From: Deltaproteobacteria bacterium
GTDB lineage: Bacteria > Desulfobacterota > Desulfomonilia > UBA1062
Length of the DNA stretch: 64,000 nucleotides
Direction of reading: 5' to 3'
NCBI GenBank assembly: GCA_029552245.1
Contig: JAKPDW010000027.1
Location: 1 to 64,000, forward strand
Every line of letters begins with the position of its first letter. The first letter of the stretch is position 1. The notes under the pieces were generated by a model that made no database searches, had not been told where the DNA came from, and saw only the letters and a list, made by a program, of their open reading frames with translations. The position numbers were made by a program, and so were the translations under genes. Shown one piece after another: positions 27,579 to 36,791 of the stretch.

Positions 27579-28946
27579 TCAGTCGTCCGCCTCGTCCGGG
27601 AGGGCCTCGGGGGGCCTTCTCAGGGAAACCCCAACGGGCTCGAGCCTGCAGGCGGCGTCGTCGACCCCGGGCGCGGTGAGCGACTTGAGCCTGTTCGCGG
27701 ACGGGACGACCCTCGACTCGAAGGACCCGACCGCATCGTTGTACGCCTTTGCCGCGCTCTCGATGCCCGTCCGCATGCGTTCGAGGTGCCCCACGAACAC
27801 CCTGAGGCGGTCGAAGAGCTCCCGGCCGGTCTCCCAGACCCTCCTCGCGTTTTCCTGCATGCCGTGTTCCTGCCAGCTCATGGCCACCGACCTCAGGAGC
27901 GCTATGAGGGTCACCGGCGTGGCTATGAGGACCTTCTTCGCGATGGCGTCGTCGATGAGGGAGGAATCCTTCTCGAGGGCCGCGGCGAAGAACTGCTCGC
28001 CCGGGAGGAACAGGACCACGAAGTCCGGCGTGGGCGTGAACTGCTTCCAGTACTCGCGGGAAGAGAGGGCCTGGACGTGGTCTTTCACGGAACGCGCATG
28101 TCGGGCCAAGAGCGCGTTCTGGCTGTCGGGGTCGGCCGCCTCGTAGGCGGCCAGGAACGCGTCGAGGGGGGCCTTGGCGTCCACCACGATGCGCCTGTTG
28201 CCGGGCAGGGTCACGACGAGGTCCGGCCGTCTCCTCCCGTCCTCGGTGCCCGTGCTCACCTGCTCGGTGAAGTCGCAGTGGGCCGACATCCCCGCGAGCT
28301 CCACCACGCGCCTGAGGGTGAGTTCCCCCCAGCGGCCCCTCGCCTTGGGTTCCTTGAGGGCCGTGGCCAGAGACCTCGTCTGGTCCGCGAGCCTCTCCTG
28401 CATCCTGACGAGCTCGCCGATGTGGCGGGAGATGTCGCCGAAGGCCGCCTGCCTGGACTGCTCCATGGCCTGCACCTGGGCCTCGTAGCGCTTGAGCGAC
28501 TCTTCCAGCGGCCTCACGACGGCCTCCACGGCTGCCTGGCGCTTCTCGAGGTCGCCCTTCATGTCCGAGGCCACCGCCTCGATGGCCTTCTGTGCCATCT
28601 GCATGAAGGCCGAGCCGCTTGCATGTAGGGCATCCAGGGAGAGCGCCTTGAAGGTGTCCGCGAGCCTTGCGGATGCCTCTTCGATGAGCCTGCGCTGCTG
28701 CTCGAGAGACGCCTGGGCCTCCTCGAGCCGTACCCGGTCCTTGGCCTGCTCTATGCGCTCGCGCTCGAGCTGGTCCCTGGCCTGTGCGACCTGGGCCGCC
28801 AGGGCCTCTTCCCTCGCCCTGAGTTCTTCCAACGAGCTCCTGGAGGCCTCGAGCGCGCCTGTGTACCTCGCGCGCGCTACAAGGAATCCCGCGGCGAGGC
28901 CTGCAAGCAGCGACAGCGCCACGATTGCGGCTGTGGAATACTCCAT
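27579..28946 (-). CDS. rmuC: DNA recombination protein RmuC
   Basis: RmuC (455 aa) limits inverted-repeat and other aberrant recombination. An N-terminal membrane helix (AAIVALSLLAGLAAGFLVA) is followed by a long coiled coil to about residue 190. A nuclease-like RmuC domain follows, with ARGRWGELTLRRVVE, RRPDLVVTLP, VVDAKAPLDAF and FLPGEQFFAAAL. ATG 28946 has no ribosome binding site, and a TTGACA box lies 29-35 bases upstream. It is monocistronic. Confidence 0.95.
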   Translation of the reverse strand: MEYSTAAIVALSLLAGLAAGFLVARARYTGALEASRSSLEELRAREEALAAQVAQARDQLERERIEQAKDRVRLEEAQASLEQQRRLIEEASARLADTFKALSLDALHASGSAFMQMAQKAIEAVASDMKGDLEKRQAAVEAVVRPLEESLKRYEAQVQAMEQSRQAAFGDISRHIGELVRMQERLADQTRSLATALKEPKARGRWGELTLRRVVELAGMSAHCDFTEQVSTGTEDGRRRPDLVVTLPGNRRIVVDAKAPLDAFLAAYEAADPDSQNALLARHARSVKDHVQALSSREYWKQFTPTPDFVVLFLPGEQFFAAALEKDSSLIDDAIAKKVLIATPVTLIALLRSVAMSWQEHGMQENARRVWETGRELFDRLRVFVGHLERMRTGIESAAKAYNDAVGSFESRVVPSANRLKSLTAPGVDDAACRLEPVGVSLRRPPEALPDEADD

Positions 28947-28952
28947 ACAAAA

Positions 28953-28981
28953 CCCATGTCAGCTCGAGGCGTCGATGTCAA
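28953..28981 (-). promoter_or_regulatory. rmuC promoter, start codon near +1
   Basis: A perfect TTGACA (28981-28976) is followed after 17 bases by CATGGG (28958-28953), a poor -10 box, and six bases later by the ATG. The geometry matches the serS promoter and suggests a leaderless mRNA. Confidence 0.45.
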
Positions 28982-29386
28982 GGGCCGGCTCGACCGGAAA
29001 GGGCAGTGCGTCTACCGGCCCGAGGCATCGTGCGGGTGCCTCGGGGGAAGCTGCCGTCCTTCGGAGCCCGTACCAGCCGCCATGTCGCGCTCCACCGAGA
29101 GGCCCCGGGCGCCCAGGAGTGACCCAATGCAACCAGGCGCCCAAGATGCCCGTGTCCCCCTGGAGGCAGGCACCCACGTTGAATGTCGGCGCCTGCCCCG
29201 CTGCGGCGGCGCAGGGCTCCGCGCCAGCCCCGGGATGTCGACCGCCGGGGTACAGGCGCATGCTCCAGGGAGGGGGGCAGAAACGAGCGCGTCGAGGGGC
29301 GAGGCCGCAGGGCATGGCGGGAAGAGGGCGCAGGGGACGCCATCGAGAAGGCGGCGGGAACGGGGCAAGACGGTGCCGCCCGCGGT
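28982..29386. other. Intergenic spacer, GC-rich hairpins only
   Basis: About 400 bases lie between rmuC and the radC stop. A long-loop inverted repeat GGCAGGC...GCGCCTGCC lies near 29164-29198, and GGCGCCCA repeats near 29107 and 29135. Neither has a T-run. No coding frame is supported by a ribosome site or a domain. Confidence 0.5.
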
Positions 29387-30085
29387 CTACAGCTCGCGGC
29401 CGAGGGAGATGCTGTAGATACCCCTGGCGGTGACCACGAGGTGGTCGTTGAGGGTGATGCCGACGCGCGAGCAGATCTCGGAGAGCTCCCGGGTGAGCCT
29501 CAGGTCCTGCTCGGAGGGCTTGAGGGTGCCGGATGGGTGGTTGTGCACGAGAACGAGCGAGACGGCGTCCGACTCGATGGCCGTCCTCAGCACCTCCCTG
29601 GGGTACACGTACGCGCCGTCGACCGTGCCCTCGGAGAGGACGGCGCGGTGCACGAGCCTGCCCGAGGCGTCGAGGCACAGGATCATGAAGCGCTCGCGGG
29701 CCTGCCCGCCCATGGACGTCCTCAGGTAGTCGGCCAGGCGCTCGGGTCTCGAGAGGACGGGTGCGGCCTCGTCGAAGGGCTCGAGGTACCTTTCCATGAG
29801 CGCCTTTGCGAGGCGGATCAGGGTAGAGGCCTGCCGGCCGATCCCCGGGTACTGCTCGAGCTGCTCGGCAGGCGTGTCCAGCACCCGCCGCAAAGACTTG
29901 AACCTTTCGAGGAGCCCCTTGGCGATGGGCTTGGTGTCCTTCCTCGGGATGGCGTATCCCAGGAGGAGCTCGAGGAGCTCGTAGTCGGCCAGCGAAGCGG
30001 GGCCGGACGTCCTGAACCGCCCCCTGAGCCTCGAGCGGTGCCCCTCGTGGTGAGGCCTCCTCGGCCGGCCGTCGTCACGTTCCAC
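29387..30085 (-). CDS. radC: RadC family JAB/MPN domain protein
   Basis: This protein has an N-terminal helix-hairpin-helix region (LADYELLELLLGYAIPRKD, YPGIGRQAS) and a C-terminal JAMM-type domain with the metal motif HNHPSG followed by an Asp (KPSEQD). Its biochemical role is not settled, despite the name. GTG 30085 is chosen because GGAGG lies seven bases upstream (232 aa); an earlier GTG at 30100 has no such site. It overlaps the radical SAM gene and ends the lpxC operon. Confidence 0.92.
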   Translation of the reverse strand: MERDDGRPRRPHHEGHRSRLRGRFRTSGPASLADYELLELLLGYAIPRKDTKPIAKGLLERFKSLRRVLDTPAEQLEQYPGIGRQASTLIRLAKALMERYLEPFDEAAPVLSRPERLADYLRTSMGGQARERFMILCLDASGRLVHRAVLSEGTVDGAYVYPREVLRTAIESDAVSLVLVHNHPSGTLKPSEQDLRLTRELSEICSRVGITLNDHLVVTARGIYSISLGREL

Positions 30086-31631
30086 GGCACGCACCTCCAC
30101 GGGGGGGTCCCGAGATGAACGACCAGGGGAGCACCTCGTCCTCGTCCCGCGGCCTGAGCGCGAAGTAGTCGGGGTTCACCGGCCAGCGCTTGAGCGCGGC
30201 CGTCCATCCCTGCTCGTCGCTCCCGGCGAGCCTCACGAGGAGGTCGTGGACGCGCCTGTCGCCCCTGGCGACGACGGCCTGCAGGTACGACCACTTCGGC
30301 CCCTCGTGCGTCACGCGCACGTTCGACTCCCTCTTCAGGCCCTGCTCGATGCGCCTGATGCGGGCCCTGGCATCGTCGACCGTGATCATGGGGCTCCGCT
30401 CGAGGGGGGTGCCGGGCTTGGGCACGAACGTGCCTATGCTCACGCTCACCGTGCCTATCCGCCTGTTGCCGCGGGAGACCTGGATGAAGACCTGCCGCAC
30501 CCTCTTGACGAAATCCACGGTGGCGTCCAGTTCCCTCGGCCCCTCGCCCGGCAGGCCCACCATGAAGTAGAGCTTGATGTCGCGGACGCCCGATGCCACG
30601 AGCGCCCTGATGTCCTCGAGGATGGTCGCGTCCGGTATCCGCTTCCCCAGGGCCTCCCTCAGGGTCTCGGACCCGGTCTCGGGCGCGAGGGTGACCCCCT
30701 TGACCCCTGATTTCTCGAGCGCCCCCAAGAGCCCCTTCGTCAGGATGCCGGACCTGAGCGAGGGGGGGGCGAGTTTCAGGCCCCGCGCGGCGATCTCCTC
30801 GAACAGCCTTTCCGCCTGCGGGTGGGTGTTGAGCGAGGTGCTCACGAGGCCCACCTTCGACCTGTGCCTGGATGCCTCGTCGAGGATGCGGGCCACGGTG
30901 TCCACCCCCGCGCACCTGTACGGTGAGTAGATCTGCCTGGCGCCGCAGAAGGAGCAGGAGAACGGGCACCCCCTGGCCGTCTCGACGAGGAACATGTCGC
31001 CGAAGGCCGTGTCTCTCGTCACGACGGAGGTGCGCGCGGGGTCGTCCAGCGTTTCCGTGACGGCTCGCATTACCTGTGGCCCCTCGAAGGCCTCCAGCGT
31101 GCCTCCCTCGATGACCGGGCGCGTCCTCGAGGGGAGATACACGCCGCCGGTTTGCAGCATGCGCTCGAGGAACTCCTCACGCGAGGAGCTCTTCGAGAAG
31201 GCCTCGTAGAGCGGCTGGACGATCACCTCCCCGTCGCCTGCGAAGCAGATGTCGCATGCCGGGGCGAGCGGTTCCGGGTTCATGGTGACCGCGGCGCCCC
31301 CGGCCATGACCAGCGGGCCCGTCGTCCGCCTCTCCGCGTGAGGGTCCATGCCGTTTGCGCACAGCATGCGCACGGCCTGGACCGCGTCCAGCTCGTACGA
31401 CACGGAGAAGGCGACGACGTGGAAGTCCGAAAGGGGCCTCCCGCTCTCCACCGATCTCGGCGCGTCGGTGAAGAACCGCTCGCACAGGATGAGGGGGTGG
31501 GCGTTGAGAACCCGGTACATCTGGTGGAAACCGAGGTTCGACATCCCCACGTGGTACGTGCCGGGGTACACCAGGGCGACGTTCAGCTTCCCGCCCTTGT
31601 CCTTGCGTATGGCGCCGCTCTCACTCCACAT
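30075..31631 (-). CDS. B12-binding-type radical SAM protein
   Basis: The 518-residue protein starts with a Rossmann-like segment typical of cobalamin-binding radical SAM enzymes (VALVYPGTYHVGMSNLGF, VMAGGAAVTMNPEPLA). The core follows with the Fe-S cluster motif CPFSCSFC (ETARGCPFSCSFCGAR) and TLAPETGSETLR. A C-terminal extension of about 100 residues ends the protein. It resembles the YgiQ/TIGR03960-like group found across anaerobes, but the substrate is unknown. Its start lies inside the ntrX 3' end (11-base overlap). Confidence 0.85.
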   Translation of the reverse strand: MWSESGAIRKDKGGKLNVALVYPGTYHVGMSNLGFHQMYRVLNAHPLILCERFFTDAPRSVESGRPLSDFHVVAFSVSYELDAVQAVRMLCANGMDPHAERRTTGPLVMAGGAAVTMNPEPLAPACDICFAGDGEVIVQPLYEAFSKSSSREEFLERMLQTGGVYLPSRTRPVIEGGTLEAFEGPQVMRAVTETLDDPARTSVVTRDTAFGDMFLVETARGCPFSCSFCGARQIYSPYRCAGVDTVARILDEASRHRSKVGLVSTSLNTHPQAERLFEEIAARGLKLAPPSLRSGILTKGLLGALEKSGVKGVTLAPETGSETLREALGKRIPDATILEDIRALVASGVRDIKLYFMVGLPGEGPRELDATVDFVKRVRQVFIQVSRGNRRIGTVSVSIGTFVPKPGTPLERSPMITVDDARARIRRIEQGLKRESNVRVTHEGPKWSYLQAVVARGDRRVHDLLVRLAGSDEQGWTAALKRWPVNPDYFALRPRDEDEVLPWSFISGPPRGGACRGT

Positions 31632-32973
31632 TGATCCCCAGGCTCTTGATCTTGCGGTGGAGGTTGCTCCGCTCCACCCCGATGAGATCGGCGGTCTTCG
31701 AGATGTTGTTGCCGCACAGGGCGAGCTTGCGTTCTATGAAGATCCGCTCGAACTCGGCGCGCGCGTCCTTCAGTTCCTGCATGTTGAGGATGCGGTCGAG
31801 GTCGCTCGTCGCGGTGACGCCCAGGGGGAAGATGTCATCGGCGGTGATGGTGTCACCCGGGGTCATGATGACGAGGCGTTCGATGATGTTCTTGAGTTCC
31901 CGGACGTTGCCCGGCCAGTCGTGCTGCATGAGCTTCTCGACGGCCCCCTCGGTGATGGTCTTGCGCCTGTTTCCCTTGTCCTGCGTGAAGAGGTGTATAA
32001 AGTGTTCCACGAGCAGGGGTATGTCCTCCCGGCGTTCCACGAGGCGCGGGACGTACAGGGGGATCACGTTGAGGCGGTAGTACAGGTCCTGCCTGAACCT
32101 CCCTTCCGCGATCTCCTGCTCCAGGTTCTTGTTCGTCGCGGTGAGCACGCGCACGTCCACCTGGATGGTCTGCGACCCCCCCACGCGCTCGAAGCGTTGT
32201 TCCTGGAGGATGCGCAGGATCTTCGCCTGGGTCGCCATGCTCATGTCGCCTATCTCGTCGAGGAAGAGCGTGCCGTTGTTGGCCAGGTCGAACTTTCCGC
32301 GCTTGCGCTCGGTCGCGCCCGTGAACGCGCCCTTCTCGTGTCCGAAGAGCTCGCTCTCGATGAGCTCCTCGGGGATCGCCGCGCAGTTCACCTCGACGAA
32401 CGGGTAGGAACTCCTCCTGCTCTTCTTGTGGATGCGCCGGGCCACGAGCTCCTTGCCCGTGCCGTTCTCGCCCAGGATGAGGACCCACGCGTCGGTGGGC
32501 GCCACCCTGTCGATCTGTTCCTTGAGCCTGAGGATGGCGGGCGAGTTCCCGATGATCTCGTCGTCCTTCTCCACCTTGTGCCTGAGGAGTGCGTTCTCCT
32601 CCTCGAGATCCTTGAGGTGGAGGATGTTGTTCACCGTGATGATGATCTTGTTGAGATCGAGGGGTTTCTCCACGAAGTCCAGTGCGCCCAGGCGCGTGGC
32701 CTTGACCGCGGTCTCGATGGTGCCGTGGCCGGACATGATGATCACGGGCAGCGAGTAACCGTTCGCCTTCAACTCCTCGAGGACCTGGAGGCCGTCCTTT
32801 CCCGGCATCCATATGTCCAGGAGCACGAGGTCGACCTCCTGTTTCTCGATGATCTTCAGGGCCTCCTCGCCCGAGGGCGCGGCTATGGTGGCGTAACCCT
32901 CGTCCTCGAGCCCCCCCTTGAGGGAGATCCGTATGTTTTCCTCATCGTCGACTATGAGAATGGTCCTCTTCAT
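31621..32973 (-). CDS. ntrX: Sigma-54-dependent response regulator NtrX
   Basis: This regulator (450 aa) has a receiver domain (ILIVDDEENIR, Asp in LVLLDIWMPGKDG, Lys in FVEKPL), then an AAA+ sigma-54 activation domain (GENGTGKELVARRIH, ELFGHEKGAFTGA for sigma-54 contact, GTLFLDEIGDM), and a Fis-type helix-turn-helix ending NISKTADLIGVERSNLHRKI. ATG 32973 follows AAGGAG. It lies two bases after ntrY, its kinase. Confidence 0.95.
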   Translation of the reverse strand: MKRTILIVDDEENIRISLKGGLEDEGYATIAAPSGEEALKIIEKQEVDLVLLDIWMPGKDGLQVLEELKANGYSLPVIIMSGHGTIETAVKATRLGALDFVEKPLDLNKIIITVNNILHLKDLEEENALLRHKVEKDDEIIGNSPAILRLKEQIDRVAPTDAWVLILGENGTGKELVARRIHKKSRRSSYPFVEVNCAAIPEELIESELFGHEKGAFTGATERKRGKFDLANNGTLFLDEIGDMSMATQAKILRILQEQRFERVGGSQTIQVDVRVLTATNKNLEQEIAEGRFRQDLYYRLNVIPLYVPRLVERREDIPLLVEHFIHLFTQDKGNRRKTITEGAVEKLMQHDWPGNVRELKNIIERLVIMTPGDTITADDIFPLGVTATSDLDRILNMQELKDARAEFERIFIERKLALCGNNISKTADLIGVERSNLHRKIKSLGINVE

Positions 32974-32975
32974 GC

Positions 32976-35159
32976 TCACTCCTTGACCGGCAGTTCTATG
33001 CTGAAGACCGTGCCCGAAGGCTCGTTGTCCCTGACCCTGATGTACCCGTTGTGATCCGCCACGATGCGGTTCACGATGGCGAGCCCCAACCCCGTGCCGC
33101 CCTTGGTCGTGGAGAAGTACGGCTCGAAGATCCGGTCCCTGGCACCGGGCGGGATGCCGGGCCCGTTGTCCGCGATGTCCAGGACGGCGATCTTGAGTTC
33201 GGGGTCGAAGCGTGTCCTCACCTCGATCTTCTTGGGGTTGTCCCCGTTGTTCTCGATCACGGCGGTGGTCGCGTTGTCCAGGAGGTTTCCCACGGCGCGG
33301 TTCATCTGTGCGTGGTCGATCTCGATGGGGGGCAGGTTCTCGTCCAGGTCGAGCAGGTACTCCACCTCGGCGTGCGCCTGCCTGTAGAGGGCCACCGTCT
33401 CCGACACCACCCGGTTCAGGTCGTCCGGCCGGAGCATGGCGCTCGGCATCTTCGCGAACGCCGAGAACTCGTTGACCAGGCGCTTCATGACGTCCACCTC
33501 GTTGATGATCACGCGGGTGCACTCCTCGAGGACCTCCGCGTCGTCGCCCAGCTTGTCGAGGTACCTCCTCCTGAGGCGCTGGGCGGACAGCTGGATGGGG
33601 GTGAGCGGGTTCTTGACCTCGTGGGCGATCCTCCGGGCCACCTCGCGCCATGCCGCCATGCGCTGCATGCGCATGAGCTGGGTGAGGTCGTCGAACACGA
33701 TGAGGATCCCCATGCTCTCGCTGTTCTCCGCGAACAGGAAGGAGGCCTTGCACATGAGGGTGAGCCTCGTGGCCCCCGCCTGCACGTTGATCTGCCTGGA
33801 CACGACCCCGTGGCCCCTCGACGTCCTCAACGACTGCACGAGCTCGGTGTAGAGCTGGGAGTATTCCCCCGAGAGGACCTCGGAGGCGGGCTTTCCCGCC
33901 ACCTCGGCCTGCCTGAGACCGAGGAGGGCCTGGGCCGAGGGGTTGACGAGGGCGATGCGGTCGTCCCTCGTGATGGTGATGACACCCGTGGAGATGGCGT
34001 TCAGCACGCTCATGGTGTAACGGTTCCTCGCCTGGATCTCGTTGTAGGCGCTCTCGAGGTTCCGCCTGGATTCCTTGAGGTCCTCCACCATGGCGTTGAA
34101 GTCGTTCACCAGGATCCCGAGCTCGTCCTCTGCCTGGACGTCTATGGTGAAGCCCAGGTCGCCCCTGGAGATCCGCTGGGTCCCCTCGACGAGCTTCTCG
34201 ATGGGGTTGATGAGGCCTTTCGCGGTGTTGATGCCGAACCAGATGGCGGAAAAGATGACGAGCAGCGTCACCGAGGTGAGGATGATGATGTAGTTGGTCT
34301 TGATGGGTCCCTTGAGCCTGAGTATCTGGGAGTAGTCCGAGAAGGACCTCTTGATGAGGTTGAGGCGCTCCGAGAGGCTCTCCGGGATGTAGTAGTCAGC
34401 CACGAGCACGCCCACGACGTCCCTGGGGTTGAAGGACGACCTGATGGGCACGATGCCCTCGATGAAGTCCGCCTTGCCCTTCCTGACCACCATGGAGAGG
34501 CTCCTGCCGTCCATGGCCTTCTGTACCGTCGCGGATTCCAAGGTCGGCATCCTGACGTTCTCGAGGCCGGGGGAGGTCATCCTCACGAGCTCTTCCCCCT
34601 GGGCGGAGAACACCACCACCGAGGAGAACCTGAACAGGTCCATCTTTTCCTTGAGGGCCGACCTGAGGAAGGGGAGGTTCTCCTCCTTGAGGAGCCTCCG
34701 CTCGGTGATCTCCCCGGATATGGACGAGGCGTAGCGGATGGCGTCCGCCGACGCCTCCCGGTAGTACACGTTTGCCACGTTCATGGACTCCGCTATGGCC
34801 TTCTCCACCTCCGCAGACAGCCAGCCCTCCACGCTCCTGCCGATGAACACCACGCTCGCGAAGAACAGGACCGTGGTCGGGATGATGGTGAGGGTGACGA
34901 AGGCCACCACGAGCTTCGTCCTGAGCCGCGTCCCGAGAACCCCGCGCCTGCGCTCGAGCATGAGCTTGACCACGTTGCGGGTGACCAGGAAGACCACGAG
35001 CACGAGCAGGATCACGTTGACGCTGATGATGGTGAAGATGACGACGTTGCTCGTGGGTACGTGGCCTATGGTGTCGAGGTTCGTCTTCAGGACCCACATG
35101 AGGATCATGGCCACGAACATGGCCCCGACCACGATCATCTCCCTGGTCTTCTTGTTCAT
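32976..35159 (-). CDS. ntrY: Sensor histidine kinase NtrY
   Basis: This membrane kinase (727 aa) has several N-terminal helices, a periplasmic region, a further helix near residue 290, HAMP (IEKLVEGTQRISRGDLGF), PAS (MSVLNAISTGVITI), the phosphorylated His in RIAHEVKNPLTPI, and an ATPase domain with DNATTAV, DNGPGIP and GGTGLGLAIV. NtrYX pairs respond to nitrogen, redox or envelope cues depending on species. The start overlaps the lpxC stop (ATGA), which links it to lipid A synthesis. Confidence 0.95.
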   Translation of the reverse strand: MNKKTREMIVVGAMFVAMILMWVLKTNLDTIGHVPTSNVVIFTIISVNVILLVLVVFLVTRNVVKLMLERRRGVLGTRLRTKLVVAFVTLTIIPTTVLFFASVVFIGRSVEGWLSAEVEKAIAESMNVANVYYREASADAIRYASSISGEITERRLLKEENLPFLRSALKEKMDLFRFSSVVVFSAQGEELVRMTSPGLENVRMPTLESATVQKAMDGRSLSMVVRKGKADFIEGIVPIRSSFNPRDVVGVLVADYYIPESLSERLNLIKRSFSDYSQILRLKGPIKTNYIIILTSVTLLVIFSAIWFGINTAKGLINPIEKLVEGTQRISRGDLGFTIDVQAEDELGILVNDFNAMVEDLKESRRNLESAYNEIQARNRYTMSVLNAISTGVITITRDDRIALVNPSAQALLGLRQAEVAGKPASEVLSGEYSQLYTELVQSLRTSRGHGVVSRQINVQAGATRLTLMCKASFLFAENSESMGILIVFDDLTQLMRMQRMAAWREVARRIAHEVKNPLTPIQLSAQRLRRRYLDKLGDDAEVLEECTRVIINEVDVMKRLVNEFSAFAKMPSAMLRPDDLNRVVSETVALYRQAHAEVEYLLDLDENLPPIEIDHAQMNRAVGNLLDNATTAVIENNGDNPKKIEVRTRFDPELKIAVLDIADNGPGIPPGARDRIFEPYFSTTKGGTGLGLAIVNRIVADHNGYIRVRDNEPSGTVFSIELPVKE

Positions 35160-35971
35160 GCCCTTTCCCCCCGGTGCTCTTCGAAGAGGGCCTTTGCGAG
35201 CCGCACGTGGAGTGCGTGACTCGCCTTCCAGGCGGTGATGCGGGCCTTGAGGGGCGCCTGGAGTGACCAGAGATCGCCCAGGAGATCGAGGATCTTGTGC
35301 CTGACGAACTCGTCCTCGAACCTGAGGCCTTCGGGGTTGACCACCCCGTCGCCGTCCACGACCACCGCGTTGTGGAGGCCGCCGCCCAAGGCGAGGCCGG
35401 CCGCCCGCATGGCCTCGACGTCCTGCATCCTGCCGAACGTCCTGGCCGGCGCTATGCGCTCGGCGAACCCGCGCCCGTCGAAGGTGAAACGCATGCGGCC
35501 GATGGCGGTGTCCGGGAAGTCTATCTCGTAGCTCACGGAGAAATCGCCCGGGCGGGCCTCGATCCAGGAGGCGCCGTCCCCGAAGCGGAGCACGCCCCTC
35601 GGAGAGATCTCCGCCGCCGCGACCCCCAGGGGAGACCGTCCCGCATCACCGAGCGCCTCCACGAAGGGGAGGGCCGACCCGTCCATGGCCGGGATCTCGT
35701 CGCCTTCCACGACGATGTCCAGGTCCGTCAGGCCGAGGCCGTAGAGGGCGGCCATGAGGTGCTCGGTGGTGCCGACGCGGACGTTTCCCACCCCGTAGGT
35801 GGTGTTCAGGCGCGTGTCGACGATGTGCGGCGGGGTCGCGGGGATACGGGTGCCGTCCTTGATGAAGGCTATGCCTCTCTCGGACGGCTTCATGCGGAGT
35901 CTCGTCCCCAGGCCCGAGTGGAGCCCGACGCCCTCCACCTCGACCTCCCTGGCTATGGTCGTTCGATCCAT
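35156..35971 (-). CDS. lpxC: UDP-3-O-acyl-N-acetylglucosamine deacetylase LpxC
   Basis: LpxC (271 aa) catalyses the committed step of lipid A synthesis. Zinc ligand and active-site motifs are present: TEHLMAAL, AMDGSALPF, HNAVVV, EFVRHKILDLLGDL and KASHALHVRL. It is a little shorter than the usual 300 residues. ATG 35971 gives the normal MDRTTIAREVEVEG opening; only a weak AGGG lies upstream. It heads the lpxC-ntrY-ntrX-radical SAM-radC operon, in which every junction overlaps or has at most two bases. Confidence 0.96.
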   Translation of the reverse strand: MDRTTIAREVEVEGVGLHSGLGTRLRMKPSERGIAFIKDGTRIPATPPHIVDTRLNTTYGVGNVRVGTTEHLMAALYGLGLTDLDIVVEGDEIPAMDGSALPFVEALGDAGRSPLGVAAAEISPRGVLRFGDGASWIEARPGDFSVSYEIDFPDTAIGRMRFTFDGRGFAERIAPARTFGRMQDVEAMRAAGLALGGGLHNAVVVDGDGVVNPEGLRFEDEFVRHKILDLLGDLWSLQAPLKARITAWKASHALHVRLAKALFEEHRGERA

Positions 35972-35981
35972 GACAGGCCCT

Positions 35982-36010
35982 AGATTAGGTAAGGCGCTCC
36001 CGTTAGTCAA
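35982..36010 (-). promoter_or_regulatory. lpxC operon promoter, very short leader
   Basis: TTGACT (36010-36005) lies 17 bases from TAATCT (35987-35982). The ATG follows ten bases after the -10 box, leaving a leader of about three bases. Confidence 0.5.
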
Positions 36011-36174
36011 ACCATATTGCGGCCCTTGGGCAGCCCTTCCCGAAACCACCCCCGGGCGACGCGCCCGCCCACGGCGAGGCCCTTGGGGGGGCGGGGCCCG
36101 GCAAGGCGACCGTGGGCCCTAAAAAGCCCCCGTACGGTTTGTATGCCGCTTTGCGGCCGGCCTCCCCGACCGGC

Positions 36175-36330
36175 GACGAAGACCGCCGCCTTCGGGCCAG
36201 GGGATGCGCTGCATATTGCGCCGCCATACGACTCGAAGCCGGCCATTCGTCCCGGACCATGGGCCGCGCTACCCAGTGAAGATCTCTCCCGAAGGCGAGT
36301 ACCCGCCGCCTTCGGGCCTTGGCCGCGCTC
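36175..36330. repeat. Degenerate tandem repeat, 60-nt period
   Basis: CCGCCGCCTTCGGGCC occurs identically at 36183-36198 and 36303-36318, exactly 120 bases apart. A decayed middle copy near 36243 shares the following GGCCGCGCT (36262) with the third unit (36321). The gap between lpxC and the FYDLN gene (35972-36463) contains this array, the lpxC promoter and the next gene's promoter, and no other supported gene. Confidence 0.7.
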
Positions 36331-36384
36331 ATGGTGCGCTTCGAGCCTGCCCGGGGTCGCCCTGGCTCGCCCGTGAGATTTCTC

Positions 36385-36413
36385 TTGACAATTGGATACA
36401 GCCACGGTGTGAA
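36385..36413 (+). promoter_or_regulatory. Promoter of the FYDLN gene
   Basis: A perfect TTGACA (36385-36390) is followed 17 bases later by TGTGAA (36408-36413) in an AT-rich patch. The predicted leader of about 45 bases contains the AAAGGAG ribosome site of the GTG 36464 start. Confidence 0.6.
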
Positions 36414-36463
36414 TAGACGATCTCGGCAGGCGACTGCAGGGAATCGAACACAAAGGAGATTCC

Positions 36464-36757
36464 GTGCCAGAACTCGGAACCAGATACAAGTGCTACAGGT
36501 GCGGCACCAAGTTCTACGATCTCGGAAGGCCCCAGCCGTTGTGCCCTTCCTGCGGTGAGGACCAGAACAACGAGGAGACCAAGCGTCTGCTCAAGCGCAA
36601 GAGGAAGCGCGCTATGGCCAAGGTGAAGCCCGAGGCCAGGGGCCTGATCGACGAGGCGGCGCTGCCCCTCGAGGCGGACGAAGAGGTCGAGGAGTACGTC
36701 CTCGACATGGAGGACATCGTTCTCGAAGAGGGGTCCGACCTGGAGCACCTCGAGTGA
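36464..36757 (+). CDS. FYDLN-type zinc-ribbon protein
   Basis: A 97-residue protein with an N-terminal zinc ribbon (CYRCGTKFYDLGRP, then CPSCG) and a strongly acidic C-terminus (EADEEVEEYV, EDIVLEEGSD). This matches the FYDLN acid-domain family, whose function is not known. The GTG start follows AAAGGAG by five bases. It appears to be a single-gene unit and is convergent with the cvpA group. Confidence 0.85.
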   Translation: MPELGTRYKCYRCGTKFYDLGRPQPLCPSCGEDQNNEETKRLLKRKRKRAMAKVKPEARGLIDEAALPLEADEEVEEYVLDMEDIVLEEGSDLEHLE

Positions 36758-36791
36758 CAAGGCCGCCTGCGGCCTCGAGCGACGGCCCCTG

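Noticed and set aside
33051-35219. Very long open frames opposite real genes (for example 722 codons opposite ntrY, 807 codons at 54005-56428, 615 codons at 10874-12721)
   Set aside because: They mirror the codon pattern of the real genes in a GC-rich genome, have no ribosome site and encode low-complexity His/Asp/Glu/Arg-rich products without domains.
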